64,000 nucleotides of DNA from Trichostrongylus colubriformis (GCA_963978905.1 OZ022257.1:48556203-48620202), one strand, 5' to 3'; numbered from the stretch's first letter, positions 13,401 through 25,569 are shown. The notes: a model not told the origin generated them from the letters alone. Numbers and translations are program-made.

Positions 13401-16400
13401 GCAATAAAAATATTCAGAAAAAGGCTGAGGAAGATCGATATTTTCGAGCATTGAGTGTTCCTGAGTAGTTCTAATATCTCAATCTAGTGGTATCCAATAT
13501 TATTTTTTCAGCAGCTTCTCTATTTCTGTCTCGTCTTGTTGGAGCTTGCCTTTACCGATAGCAACAAAACTATGAGGGACGCCTAGCAGAGCTGAAAAAC
13601 ATGCCGGTGCAATTCATTTGAAAGCTAACTTCAGAGTAATGATGTGTTACTTCTTTTTCTTTAATCCTCTAGTTGTACTGCGATCAGACCCTGAACTTTC
13701 AGGAATAAAGAAGATATGTAGTATATAAGCAGCTCACCAAATATGCCATTTTGATATTCATGAATTTTGTCGTGCACGGCAGTAAGTCGTTCGAAAAGTT
13801 CATCGCTGAACCACGTGTTAACTCTTCGTAAAGTGTCATTATCATGAGTTTGCTGAAATCGTACTACTCTGACACTATAGTTTATAAATCCTGTTATTGA
13901 TTTGCTCACCAGTATCAAGATTTTTTTGTTGATATTTACTCTTTTGTTGTCGCGCTCGCATATTATCACATGTGTCGTGGACTTTCAGGAGAGCAGTTAT
14001 TTGAGATCATGAGGTAGTGTCCAGTTTTTCAAAATGTGTAATCTTATGCCTTGGACTATCTCGGCTTCTCCTATCTAACAGGAAACTTCCAATCCCGCTT
14101 GCATATCAAATCTTTGAAATCTCAGCGAATACCCAATTCTATCAATCTAACTCACTTCAACCTTCAACGCGTCCCACACCACGTACAAATTATCCAAAGT
14201 GATGGGTTCACCGCAGAATTCTGTCAGGTTCGCCAGCAAAGAAGCGATCTGTAAAAAGTAAACAGTTGGTATAAAAAAATTTTTCGTAATCTCAAGTCTA
14301 CTTTATCCAGGTGAAAATCGTTTATCCAGTGGAAAATCGGGTTTTAAAGTTGCTCTCGAACTGCGCTCACATCTGGCCGATTCACGAAATCCTGTAGTTC
14401 TTGCGATGTCTTAGCCATGTTCCACAGATGCTCTCTGCGGGTACACGAAGCATCAGGATCAAGCTAAAAATTATGCATCTTGCTCGAGGCTAAATGAATA
14501 TGAGTATGGGTGTGTGCACATATGACGGAGAATCGCGTGGCCGCCAGCGGCGAGCGGCTAGCTGTGTGCGAGTACCAGTGGCAGGGCATGGCGCCTTCAG
14601 TTCGAGGCAGTGTGGCATGGGTGGAGGAGGCAGGGTGGCATAGGTGCAGAAGGCAGTGTGGCATGGGTGGAAGTGCAGAGGTGACGCAGCCACGCTCTGC
14701 CGGACTCCCAAGGGCAATCGATTCGGCAAGTCGTGCTGATGGCGCCGCGACTGCGACGCCGCGAGACGACTTTCCGTCATAGGTGCACACACCCTATGAA
14801 TGAATTTGTAGACCATCGAAACACTGCAACCCACATAGTCAGGGTCAATACCTCCTGTATGAATGGCTACTGGAACAAATCCTGCTGGCCATCCATCCAC
14901 ATCGGCAGGGTAGTCAACGTCGGGTATAGCATTGCTGTTATTCGTCCCGTACATTCCAAGAATGTTTGACATGGCGGATGTTATTGTTCGATTTCTGTCT
15001 GTTGAAAGAACGTATATCTGCAAATCACACATAAAAGATATCCTATGAAGATTCAATCGATGAATCCTATGAAGATTCAATCGATGAAGAAATACCAACG
15101 TTTCTAGTGTGTTCAATCATCTACAGGCACACCTAAACAAATGTTCTGATGTAAGCATGACTGTTGACCCACAACAAAATAGGGAAAACATAGGAAAAAT
15201 ACATAAATTAATCAAATGATCGTGATGAATAGCAAAAAACATTACTAAAAGTGCGTGATCATCATGAACATCGATATAGCGCGATCTCAACCTGTAAGGG
15301 AAGCTTGTATACGGAGCATCATGAAGTACTATCATGCAGGTATCCCCAGTAGATCGAATATTCGGAGAAAACCTATAACCCCACACGTTCTTTCTGCGAC
15401 GCGGTTATGGGCAACTCCCACTCATGAAAAATGACACGCGAAAAATTGAGGTTGTAATACAGCTACTCAAGTGGTGGCCGAGGGGGCGGGTCTGGAAGGA
15501 ATGCCCTTTAAGTCGTCGGTCGCGGTCGGAGATGTGTGAGGCCTTCACGTAAACTTGCATTTCCACTATGCGTCTCCGACCACAACGGTCAACGGGGGTG
15601 AGGTTTACTCCGAGGCCCCGCCCCTACGACCACCACTTTGTGGAGCTGTATACCAGCCGAATTCTTACTTTTCGGCGTGAAACTTTGCATGCTGCTCTTA
15701 CTAAGCAAATACAATGTAAATATATGGGTAATAGGAGAACCGATTTTTCGTCCACGATTTTTTCAAAGGTTCAGTACGGTACTGGGAGACGCTAGCCTTA
15801 TGGATGGTACCTGCCTGTACGCCCCATATAGTTTGCGGGCAATAGGTGGATTACTGTAAAGATTACACAGAGGGGGAGATGTTCAATAAAAAATAAATAT
15901 TATAAAAATAAATATTAAATAAATAAAAATAAATATATTATGTGTGACAGTTGAATTAAGTTTGATTCAACATTGGCGTAATGATCAAAGTGTGCACTAA
16001 AACTATAGCGATTAGGTTCCGAAACAAGAACTGGAATTCTTCAAGCCGCCGTTGATCATGACACGCCACTAGGGCACGCTGAGGTCCTCGCAATGTTCCT
16101 TAGCTTTCTCCATAAAATTGACGACCTGAGCCAAATTTTTGCTCATAAAACTAGCCAGACCCTCACCAGCCATCAAACTCCGCGAGATGAATGATCAGTT
16201 TCGAACCTTCCAATCAAGTGTATTGATCCGCACGTTCGATAGCATAGATTAGTTGTGATATCTGGTGATTTCGTGAAACACAATCTTTGAAGGCTTCTGA
16301 TCTCTGGCCTTGAAAAAAAGTTTGTGTGTCGTTGGGTGCATCGAGTCCCTTCACATGCGTTTTTAAGACCGTTTTCGCTAGTCACAGGGACATGTATCCC

Positions 16401-19400
16401 ACCGCCTCTCATTCAATGGATCCACGAATGGCACCCAGCTGCTCTCCAAAAACTGATCAAAAATTGGTGCCGAAATAATTTGAGGTTCGGTTCTAGTGAT
16501 GGGGCGACAAGAAACAGATTACCATCGAATAAACCATCTATGCTCACGATCACATGAGGCTGGGTGTATGCCTTTAGGGCAGAACATCCGCTTTGCGACG
16601 TTCGGTGTGCAACGCGATGGTGCGAGCTATGCGCGCCGTATTGGATAGGTCCTGAAGCGATGACGCACAAAACGGGTCAAGCGGATTTCTGCCCTGATGG
16701 CACACATCACGGACTCAAAACGCTTATATGTGACCCATAGCGCTGTTATTTCAGACAATGTATAGTTCAACCATGTGTACTGAGAGTGAAGAAAACAATG
16801 TACATAGAAGAACCCATACTCATCGTTCGCCTATCGTTTGTCATAAGAGCCTCATTCATGGGGTTTGATCTTCGGTGGTGGAAATTAAGAGTTTGTTACA
16901 GATCATCTTGCAGAACATAGATTTTTTCTGGAATGCAAGCCAAAAGGAAGCTGAGCCATACCTCCTTTGATGAGTATCTCCTACTAAGAAATTGCATGTC
17001 GTCAATGTACAATTTTCTGATGAGCTTTCCAAGTTCCATATGTTGCTTCATGCCGATCTTAAAAGTCTTGACATAAAAGGAGGCAAAAACTAAACAAATA
17101 TTCAGCATCTACCAGTTATGCTCAGAAGCGCAATCATGTAGAGAGAACGTTTTAAAAAAACTTCATGACTCAGAGTCTTTAAGGTTTTTTACTGCCGATG
17201 TGTTTACTCAGAGTGGTACAATACGAGATGGTGGTCATAGAGCTCTACTTTTCGAAACGGTGAAGTATGCTCATTTCTCCTAATTCTGTATGTAGGAAGC
17301 ACAATAATCATAAGATTTCATATAACTTTCGAATTTCTCGATGAAATAAGTAATTCTAACTGGTGAAAGTTGTCCAAAACCTCCTCCACCGAATGTCCAG
17401 TGGCCCTCTTGGAATGGGTCTTTTCGGAACGTTGTTGTTGGAGATCGGTCTCCATGACGCCATATCTGCAATGATGTAGCTGTATTGGGAGCTGATAAAT
17501 TATCAATGGCACACCTCGGTCAATCACTGTTCATTCGTCGTAACCATTTAAAGGCACACCACGCGATAATCCAATTAACGGCTTACCTTCCTGGGACGAG
17601 TAGGTCCTTGGATAAATGCTCAAACTGCATCCTTGTCGCGGTTGCACGGTGCACCCTCACGGGGTTGTGCCTACTAGAACAAAACCGAGCCACGCTCACC
17701 CAGCTGAATCATACACGGCGTTAAACGGACGATTATCCGATGTGGAAGCTGCTTTCGACTTCGAAATGGCTGTTTCATTTAATTATCATCTCTAAAAGCA
17801 AGTTTTATTTTCCATTTGAGCGCCACGTTGGAAATTTGTTCGTCTAGGCCGGTTGTCATTCAGCTGGGTGGGCGTGGCTCGGTTTTGTTCAAGCAGGCAC
17901 AACACCATGAGGGTGCACCGTGCAGCCGCAACAAGGATGCAGTTTGAGCAGTTATCCAAAGACCTACTCGCCCGACGAAATAGAGCCACTGATTGGATTA
18001 TCGCGTGGTGTACCTTCAAATTAGATATGTTTTTGGTCCTCCATCACTCGAGTTGTATGTGTGATTGCGGGCTGGAATACATAGTGGAGAGTACTAGGCA
18101 AAAGTCGCAGTTATGAAGAAGCCAACGTAAATACCGGCGCACCGATATATGAAAAAGGGTAGTTATCCCTCATGGGGCTCTGAATATTTATCATTTTATG
18201 TGTAAGTGTAACTCGATATGGCACTTCTTTTAGCCTGTCTTCTTCCCTGCCTCTTGAAGACGTCGTCCCTTCCTCCAATCCAGCATTCTCTACCGTTGGT
18301 TTGACTTGGGAGACGGTCGTTTGGCGCGGCCCCTTGGACCTTATTTGCCAATGGGGCACTGCTAAAGCTCCTCCTCTAAAAAGGCTTAGGTAAATCTGGG
18401 AGGGTCCAGACGGCCCATGCGCCCCATTGACAAATTAGCTGTAAGGGCCGCGCCAAACGACATACACCCGTTTGACTTACAAACAATAAGTGACGTGCCT
18501 TTATAACGTCTCCCTACATTCTCTTGCGATGGCTGACCAGGAGTTTCAAACTCCATGCCTTTCCCATTGTGTGGTCTTCCGACTTTTCAGCATCTGTCAC
18601 GGTAGTGGCTGTCCCCTCACCTCCAGGCAGGGTCAAGCATGGAGTCGAGGAACATTTTAAAAATACGATCTCCTCTATGGAAGGGGGCTCCATACGACTG
18701 CCCCTTTTCTTCAGGTTCCGCTACTTCTGCGGTTTCTACCCAGCCAGTGCGATTCACCAAGGAAACTAGGAGCCTATGGTAAAAAAAACACTGAGGGCAA
18801 ACCAAACTCCTGACAAAATGATAGAAAGAAGAACCTAACAACACTCAGTGTTCATATTCCAAAACAAAAGCGTCTAAGATAAGAACTAAACAAGATCAGA
18901 ACTTATACTCCGAAATTAAGGCCTCGCCGACCACTGGTAATGTGCTCGTCTTCCGATGACAAAGGAGAAGGCTTAAAAGTCATCTAAGTTATGCGGCACG
19001 GACAAAGGATTAAAAAAGAAGAATAGAAGGGTTTCTAAAGTACTGTAAACTGTTTTCTTAATAACTTCAGTACAATCTATTTGCCGCTTGGTTACCCTAA
19101 TGGTTGCATATTTCTTGATATGGGTATCCAGTCGAGGAAAATTTGAAAATTTTTGAAGTGTTTCACTTCATGTGGTCACAACTTCCTTTAAACTCAATTA
19201 TATAGGTGTGGTCTCGTTGCCCGGGGTCTGCGAGTTAACCCATATATTGATTACGTACCATAAAATCGGTCGATAAATTTTGTCGATTTTCGTATCCACT
19301 TTTCTTGTTCTTTCATCGTCATATTTACTAACATAGCTCGCACTACAGTAACACACGGTATATTGATCACGTGACATAGCTCGCACAAAACTATGGGCGA

Positions 19401-19530
19401 ATCCGATAATTCAGAATTACTTCAAAGGCTTACTTACCGCATGTACAAGGAGTAATTCCATATCACTTTCTGATATATTTGCTGCCTGTGCCCATATATG
19501 AAGAAGCATAAGTAATGGCAGCAACATCAT
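7318..19530 (-). CDS. HAP-A: secreted histidine acid phosphatase, complete, 11 exons, 451 aa
   Basis: Exons in transcript order: 19530-19438, 17465-17361, 17057-16962, 15017-14835, 14463-14371, 14248-14156, 13852-13738, 10464-10292, 9698-9558, 9498-9355, 7437-7318. Every junction is GT-AG and keeps the frame. A hydrophobic leader (residues 1-17) predicts secretion. RHGDRSP (34-40) is the catalytic loop whose His is phosphorylated; STDRNRT (103-109) supplies a phosphate-binding Arg; HD (318-319) is the proton donor. The family hydrolyses phosphomonoesters, mostly in acidic extracellular or lysosomal compartments. Cysteines at 166, 202, 296, 304, 386, 392 and 414 and several N-x-S/T sites fit a disulfide-bonded glycoprotein. 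Length is typical of nematode members. Substrate is unknown. It is the last gene of a head-to-tail array with HAP-B and HAP-C. Family call is firm; weaker points are the intron 2 donor (GTTAGA) and the exact start, where two ATGs are adjacent. Confidence 0.9.
7648..8103. repeat. Dispersed repeat R2, copy 1 (HAP-A intron 10)
   Basis: Matches 39817-40235 over its length, with shared runs such as gactttccgagttgtccgc and gtacatccagaaacaata. It lies in the last intron of HAP-A. No open frame is conserved between the two copies, so it is non-coding or an eroded element of unknown class. Confidence 0.7.
8104..8536. mobile_element. Palindromic TTAA-flanked element (HAP-A intron 10)
   Basis: 8108-8268 and about 8365-8532 are almost perfect inverted copies. 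The element is bounded by TTAA on both sides (8104-8107 and 8533-8536), the target duplication used by piggyBac-type transposons. Related, more diverged sequence occurs at 590-790 and its mirror, 15430-15775, about 21030-21110 and 54680-54890. It is non-autonomous, with no transposase. Confidence 0.75.
9558..9698 (-). CDS. HAP-A exon 9: HD proton-donor motif
   Basis: The exon opens HDSTIYAFFTILGIQ. The HD pair is the second active-site signature of the family. The conserved GYPDYAAA stretch and an N-R-T glycosylation sequon follow. It is 47 codons long in all three paralogues. The intron after it is only 59 nt. Confidence 0.92.
10585..10735. repeat. R1 repeat, second-half fragment (HAP-A intron 7)
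   Basis: Matches 5581-5722. Together with 6719-6824 it accounts for the two halves of the fullest copy. Confidence 0.68.
11291..12150 (+). mobile_element. Internally deleted mariner transposon (HAP-A intron 7)
   Basis: The TIRs AGGCTGTCCCAAGAGTCTTG and the mirrored end (reading AGGTTGTCCCAAAAGTTTTG) are flanked by TA (11289-11290 and 12151-12152). The interior is a broken mariner transposase frame from 11431: an N-terminal part ending DMEDKPR, joined directly to WFWDAEG and LHDDARSHFSK (mariner DDD catalytic region), then a TAG stop, then ELGWDVL and downstream sequence. The DNA between DKPR and WFWD that full-length mariners carry is absent. It cannot encode a working transposase. Confidence 0.85.
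12225..12420. repeat. GC-rich MITE-like repeat (HAP-A intron 7)
   Basis: Its right part, with gccgccggcaccgc followed by ctatgaaggcgcc, resembles the right end of the element at 28555-28734. Terminal inverted repeats are weaker here than in that copy. Confidence 0.5.
12604..13335. mobile_element. TIR/TA element, copy 1 (HAP-A intron 7)
   Basis: 732 bp with TIRs around AGGGGTGCCAAAAAAAGTAA flanked by TA. A second copy at 42646-43383 lies in the opposite orientation and is 738 bp. The TA duplication fits Tc1/mariner-like mobilisation, but no transposase frame was found, so it is a non-autonomous derivative. Confidence 0.8.
14504..14799. mobile_element. MITE occupying HAP-A intron 4
   Basis: Inverted ends (GGGTGTGTGCAC then TATGACGG) bound a GC-rich core related to 5925-6170. 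Intron 4 is 14464-14834 (371 nt), and this element is about 80 percent of it. The same intron in HAP-B is 153 nt. Confidence 0.72.
15037..15095. repeat. Short tandem repeat (HAP-A intron 3)
   Basis: tcctatgaagattcaatcga plus tgaa occurs twice in a row, period 24. Confidence 0.65.
15430..15775. repeat. Decayed relative of the 8104-8536 palindrome (HAP-A intron 3)
   Basis: The right half carries the family landmarks (ccaccactttgtggagctgt and gcaaatacaatgtaaatata). The left half is an eroded, partial inverted copy. Confidence 0.6.
15886..15945. repeat. AT-rich simple repeat
   Basis: Irregular ATAAATA-type low-complexity sequence in HAP-A intron 3. Confidence 0.7.
17361..17465 (-). CDS. HAP-A exon 2: catalytic RHGDRSP loop
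   Basis: Encodes 35 residues opening IWRHGDRSPT and ending FGGGGFGQLSP. RHGxRxP is the active-site signature of histidine acid phosphatases. The acceptor is ATTGCAG; the donor GTTAGA is weak, but HAP-B splices at the same codon with GTGAGA, which supports the boundary. Confidence 0.93.
17547..18020. mobile_element. Palindromic element (HAP-A intron 1)
   Basis: 17547-17745 and 17825-18020 are inverted copies with moderate divergence. The outer edges read TTTAAAGGCACACCACGCGA and the mirror of TTTGAAGGTACACCACGCGA. No coding capacity. It begins 81 bases upstream of exon 2 on the transcript. Confidence 0.78.
18310..18465. repeat. Inverted repeat pair (HAP-A intron 1)
   Basis: gtcgtttggcgcggcccctt near 18313 is mirrored by the sequence ending about 18462. 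A shorter internal pair (ccaatggggc and gccccattg) adds to the stem. Confidence 0.6.
19438..19530 (-). CDS. HAP-A exon 1: start codon and signal peptide
   Basis: Begins with tandem ATG codons and encodes 31 residues starting MMLLPLLMLLHIWAQAA, a textbook hydrophobic leader, followed by the DMELLLVHA segment that HAP-B shares as DMELLLVQA. The donor GTAAGT follows in phase 0. A CAG at 19558-19560 on this strand could be a 5' UTR or spliced-leader acceptor about 28 bases upstream of the ATG, but its pyrimidine tract is weak. Confidence 0.85.
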
Positions 19531-20169
19531 CTTGGAATTAATTGAATTGGAGCTATGCTGCAATTTTGAAGGTGAAGATCGTAGGCTCCAAGAAACAAGA
19601 GTACACCAAAGGATACAGATGCATACTATAGATGCAAGACAAACAGGTACAAGACGAGGGAGTAAACCTTCGGTTCAATTCCCCACCAAATCAGTTACCT
19701 AGAGTGGTTTATGGCTCAGTTATCCTTCTTCTATTCCTCTCATAAGACGCATAAGACCCATATGATCTTGATTACCTCTCATATGGTTATTTTCTTTAGA
19801 ATGAGCTTTTCTGTTAACCATATATCTACAGTAGCGGTCAAATATAAGCGGTTTCGGATTCTAACTACAACTTTGGTCGACGCATACAATTCTCATTCAA
19901 TTTTTTTTTTGTGCTCTGAACGCAATTGGTACTCAATGAAGCGAAGTATCTCAGCTGGGTAGGGCGCAGGATGAAAGTTGAAAAATTCATTTACGTGAAG
20001 TTTCTAAAAATGATCAGTTAGCAATAAAAAGTCTATAACCTACGGAAAGAATAGGCGTAGAAAGTGACACGGATTAAGCCTAGGACTTTATTACGCGTCG
20101 TGGAATCAAGACAGCACTTTACAGCACAGAGGCACATAGTTGGTCATTCTGAGAATGTTCGGACAACCA

Positions 20170-20952
20170 CCCTAAAGTCTGATAGATAAGTCCGCCCGCA
20201 CGCAGTGTCGCGCGCGGCAACGGCGGTCAAAAGCGCAGTGTTCAAAGGACGCGGAATCGCGATGCACCCTTCATCATTAAAAACGACAGAATCGTAGAAT
20301 CTGTTTACTCAACCTCATTTCTAATATCTAAAAATACCACGTATCAAAATCTTCGTTTAACCCGTGTAACAATGATCATTCATCTTAAATTTCCTACGCA
20401 ATCTCCATTTCATCGTCACAAACACTCATAACATTAAAATACTCACTCATCTCATCTAACAATGACTCTTGGTTCAAGGCCTTTAAGAAGCTGTTGACAA
20501 TCGTCATCCCAGAAATTGAATAGAAACTGTCGCAAACTAAAGCAGCTACCTCTCCGTAGTTCATCCTTTTCCTGATGCCACTTTTGGTATATCTGGCTTT
20601 TGTTGGGTGATAACCGGAATAAGAAAAACTTTTTATTCAACAGCTATTTCATCGCCAAAACCATCTTTGCATTGAAACTCACATTGAACACCGATTCTCC
20701 CCTCACTCCTTCATTTTCCTCTGCCAACTGTGAAAATTCTGTGTTCATCTTCCGTACGATACCAACTTTACATGCTGCTCGCTTTTATTTTGACAAATAC
20801 AATATACATTACAATTTAACTCGTTATTAATACAATCCACAAATCATAGCTTCCTAAATTTCCCTCATCTCTGGTTGGTTCTTTGAAGACTGCGGTCGCC
20901 TGTGCCGCGCGCGACACCGCGTGCGGGCGGACTTATCTATCAGACATTAGGG
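20170..20952. mobile_element. Transposon-like element with 50-bp GC-rich TIRs
   Basis: 20170-20219 and 20903-20952 are near-perfect inverted copies, starting CCCTAAAGTCTGATAGATAA on the left and CCCTAATGTCTGATAGATAA on the mirrored right. The AT-rich interior has no recognisable transposase. No clear target duplication was identified. It lies within 650 bp upstream of the HAP-A start. Confidence 0.8.
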
Positions 20953-21711
20953 TAAATCATTACCCATTTTACCCCTCGGAGACGTAGCGTGAGTCTGTTT
21001 ACGTGATTTGTTATTTACTTTATACGTCTACGACCTCAGCGAACGACGGAGCGGGCGTAACTCTGAGGCCCCGCCCCTTCGGCCAACCTTGAGAAGATGA
21101 TGTACAGTTGCGATGAGCAAAGCGTTTCATGGATCCGTGAAATTTCTCCATAAAGGAACGTACAGCCGTTCCTACGATCGTGATTAGGGGTTCACAGAGA
21201 AGAGGGAGGTAGGAAGAAAAGAGCAATTATGCAACCTACTCGAACTCTGCGAACAAAAACAGAGGTTGCTATTATGCGAAAAAGAAAACCATGTACCGGA
21301 ACGTCATGGGTGAGAGATTGGTATGTGGCGAATTCCGAAATGGAAGCCGCAATCGAACTTTGTTGACGAGAACCTACGGATGTAGCTTGCACAATCCTCG
21401 AAGCACGTAACGTACATACTAGTACATGCGTGATCTCTCTGATAATGGGAATATGCGATGACGTTAGAGCAGCCATAAGCATTGTGCAGGGGCTAAGCAA
21501 GGAGCAGACGAGAATCTGCGAGGAACATCAGGTACTGTGATGGAACTTGACATAGAGCCTCGCTGAAGCCAAGATCATGGCAAGAAAGGCTGGGAAGAAG
21601 TGAATGGCGACGTTTACAAGAAGAACAGACCCCGAAAAGTACAGGACGTACGCTAGGGTGAAAATGAAAAACATACAGATGTTTATAAGTACGTTACAAC
21701 ATATTTGACTC

Positions 21712-21909
21712 GGGTGTGTACCCTTACGTCAGGATTTCGCAAGACGACGAGCGGCGTGCGACACAGTGTGTGCAAGCTATGCGCGTCGCGGTAGTTAGGT
21801 CTTAGTACCACTACACTGTTATGCTAGAGGCGCGATAAGCAATTGACTTGTAATCGCTTCGAGACCGCGCCTCTAGCCGTCCGTATTGCTTCGTTTGCGA
21901 TACATATTC
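21712..21909. mobile_element. MITE family M9, copy with a missing right terminus
   Basis: Homologous to 25570-25810 over the left and central parts (GGGTGTGTACCC, then acttgtaatcgcttcgagac). The right terminal ~30 bases are missing, yet atttgactc is present on both sides (21703-21711 and 21910-21918). Confidence 0.68.
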
Positions 21910-22269
21910 ATTTGACTCCGGTATACATAACTGACGTCGTGAATTGTACATATATCAGTCACTGCTTAAGAGTGCTAGGATGTGTTACACTTGTAACAAA
22001 ATGATAAATGACTGGGATTTTTGTTAATTCATGGCGAAACAAATCGTACCCCATGTATGTTCCAATGAACGTGATTATCCTTTTCCATTAACTAGTGCGC
22101 TGGTGGCAATGACTTTACTCTCTTCCTAACTATAACTTCGACTCAATCCTCCTACGTTACGATGACACAATCAATCTCGAACATCGTGCCTAAATCCTCC
22201 ATTCCGCAGTCACACTCAAAATCGGAGAGAAAGAGAAGAGATAGATATCAATGACATAACCACAACCAA

Positions 22270-23115
22270 AGGGCAATGATTGACTTATCAGTTTCTAGTA
22301 TAAGTGGCGCCATGAAGACCGCTCATACACAAAAACGTTCGATAGACTCATTCTAGAAGCGCAATCGCAGATTCGATAGAAGAGGTTTTAGAAACCTTTG
22401 ACTATTTGGAATTAAGCCTCAAACTCCTTTCTGACATCATCAGACGTGGGCTGCTGGTGACACGCTCTGGTGACGCGCACCCTTTGCAAAAAAAAAAAAC
22501 GCATTAGCATGGAAAAAAATAACAAAACCCCTGACCCAACGGTATGATTCTCGTGGCGAGAGCTCACGAATTCGATTTTAAAGCTCGAGTAGTTTGGCAC
22601 CCCAATTTGTGGAATCTCGCCACAAACATCATACCGTAGTGTGCTTGGGTTTACGAGCGGAGTGCGTGACCAGTGTGCCGCCACATGATTTTGCCGTCCT
22701 CCGATGCGGCGACAAATTACCGCTGTCGACGCCGACGCGCAAAGTATGATCGGAATCGAACGGAACGCAAAATCGCGGAACAGTGAAATAGCAAATCGCG
22801 AAGTCTGATGGCGGCCTTAGAAAGTATCGGTAGATCTCCACTTAGACCTGAAAGGATGGATGGACGAGGGCATCTAACGGTAAACCCTTTTGAGTAAATT
22901 TTAGGAATTTCTCCTTTGCTCATATACACTTCTGTTATTATCACACATCTCAGTTTTGGTGAGCAGTGGCTTAACCAGTAGGAATGGGCAATGATTGAGT
23001 TATCAGTTTCCAATATGCATTGGCATTCGGTGGCGCCATGAAGACCGCTCTCCCATAAAAAAGTTTGCAGTGACTCATTACTCTCAGATAGCCTTCGAAA
23101 TCCATTCTGACATTA
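22270..23115. repeat. Pair of diverged direct repeats
   Basis: 22272-22345 and 22985-23060 share gggcaatgattga-ttatcagtttc and ggcgccatgaagaccgctc. A second related stretch occurs at 22410-22450 and 23095-23130 (ctgacatcatcagac versus ctgacattatcggc). The class is unknown. Confidence 0.55.
22538..22642. repeat. Short inverted-repeat element
   Basis: acggtatgattctcgtggcgaga at the left is mirrored at the right (tctcgccacaaacatcataccgt). About 105 bp in all; probably a small MITE. Confidence 0.55.
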
Positions 23116-25569
23116 TCGGCTTTGGCTGCTGCATAACTTTCGCAACAAAATAGAATTCTCATGTTGGTTAAATTCTGTCTACTTGCCACTTTTACATGTA
23201 GTAATTTCATTACTTTGTCTGTAACGGTTGCTGTTTTTGTCAGAATAAGAAACGCTGGGTAGTTGACAATCTCATTATGTGTCTGCTACAGGTTGAAACG
23301 TTGAAATGCCCGTTATTTGTGAGAAATGTTGAAAGGTTCCGGATGGACCATAAAGAAGATATGCTATGCGTACAAACAAAACAACTTCAGGGGGATTGAG
23401 AAGTTCGAGGTGTCTCTCCAAGTATGCGGAACATCCAAGGCTGACGCCGGATGTTGTCGAGTAGACGAAGATCGGAATGAGAAGCCACGAAGCAGCGATA
23501 GCTACAGTGAGCTGACTTCAGCATCAGGCAAACATCTACCGTAACTTTAAAGGCCTAACTTCGGTGTTAAACGCAGTGTTCTCACGCACTCACACCGAAC
23601 TTGACACCGGGTAAAAATTTTTGAAGCCTGTTGCATTGGAGATCGTAAGTCTTGACATCTTTATGTGTGTTAGGATCGTTATGAACAAAAGAAAGAACAA
23701 ACACGTAAATAAGCCATTGCGTGGAGGTCAAGTTGGAAACCATGCAGCTGATTTCAGAGGATTTAGATGAGAATTGGATTGGTATTCCCCTTTCTTATTC
23801 GGTTACGGTTTCCGTCCTTGTGTTTTATTCTCTGCAGTCTTTTCTTGTGCTAATTGATTAGTTGAACTGGGTTTGCCTAATTGTGGGTATAATGCGGCTC
23901 TGATATGTAGTGTGCACTTTGAGAATGTTGATCATTTAGGGCTTAACAAGAAATGGTTATGAACGGCAATTATTACTATGAAAAGACAAGTATTATTATG
24001 AATAATGTTATAATGTCAATTTACGGTAAAAGTTGCTGATTTCATGAGAATGAAAGTCATTATTCACTTTAGGATTAAACATAATCATTGGGATTGCATC
24101 GGGTGCTAATCTAGTTGGTGATTTTTCAAGTTGTCGTTTCTCATCTCATACCATCCCAGAATCATTTAAGTGCACACTGAAGCGTACAACATTTTAAGTA
24201 TGCTTCGCCGAAGAGCGAACCTTTTCTTTCTTTAGAGTTTAGCCAAAAACAGGTAAAAACGCCGAGCACAGTGAATACGTCTCCCCACTCCCCCACTCCA
24301 GCAATAGCACCCTGCATCGTTTTGAATACATGCATCGATGAATCGCAGAACTTACCACGATGACAACATGCAATTTCAATACTCACGTCGTGGTCTTACT
24401 CCACTCTTACATTGTGCGAAACGGTGGTTCAATTTTTAGAATCATTGCGAAGGGGATGAATTAGAGTTCGATTTCATTCAGTTACTATTCGGGTATCTAG
24501 AAGGAAAGCCAGTGAGCCCTTTGGCTCGAATTCGAATGCCTCGTACTATCACCATACATTCAATCACTTGATCGTGATCACACGTATTGTAAAATCTTTC
24601 ACTGGAATTGGAGAACATAGTGTATAGATTACTACAGAATCCGCGAAAACCACTTAAATACTGCTCAAGAAGTGAGGGTTTCCAGGTAGTAAGGTGCTAG
24701 ATTTGCGGTTCAGACTGTCCATGTTGCTTGTGAAAGTAAAAAGGATACACATCAGAGACGAAATATACATTTTATTGCTTTTCTTGTTAGCGCTTGATCC
24801 TGGAAGCGGCTGTGTCACTAACATAAAAGTACAAGTACGAAGATAGCTCATTCTGCAATCCCCAAATGAGAGGACATGGAATTTCTTCATTGGGCGTCAC
24901 TACTAACACCGAGTTCACGCCTTTTAGAGCTACGGTAGATGATTGCCTGGTGCTGAAGTTAGCTCACTGTGCGATAGTTCAAGGAAACTGATTACTCAAA
25001 TATGTGGGGAGAGTAGATGAAAAAGTGATTTCATCTGAACTGAATGCTCCTCTTGTCCTTGGAAGCAGCACAATGGCAGGCAAGTTGGGAATCTGACAGC
25101 GAACGTGGCAACTCCGGGAAGTCGACTGCAGTCCTTTCTTCCTTTGCCCTCTATTGAAGCTGAGTCAACAACACGAAGAGTCAACAGAATCTTTTTTAGT
25201 GTGAAATATGTTTATAGAAGTAACACGTTAATATAAATCATTCGCTTCTTAGCGTGGCCCAATGGACCTAGCATGAAGTCGGGTTGAAGAGTCAAGGCTT
25301 TCCAATCACTTGACTTGACAATATGTCACAGAATTTCAATGGGAGAGGAAAAAGTGAACTGAAAATTATGCGCAGTAACTTATTATTTGAGCTTATGATC
25401 GGAGTGTTGACCTTGTCATGTTGTCCGTAGAATGAGGTTATGCACGGCACTATTAGCATCCGTTCATCAAGGAAAAAAGCAAGTCAGAGAGTTGTTCCTC
25501 TTGCTATGGATGTTCATACACATATACCGTAATTTGTGTAACGATTGTTTTCCTTTTTCATGGCACCAC

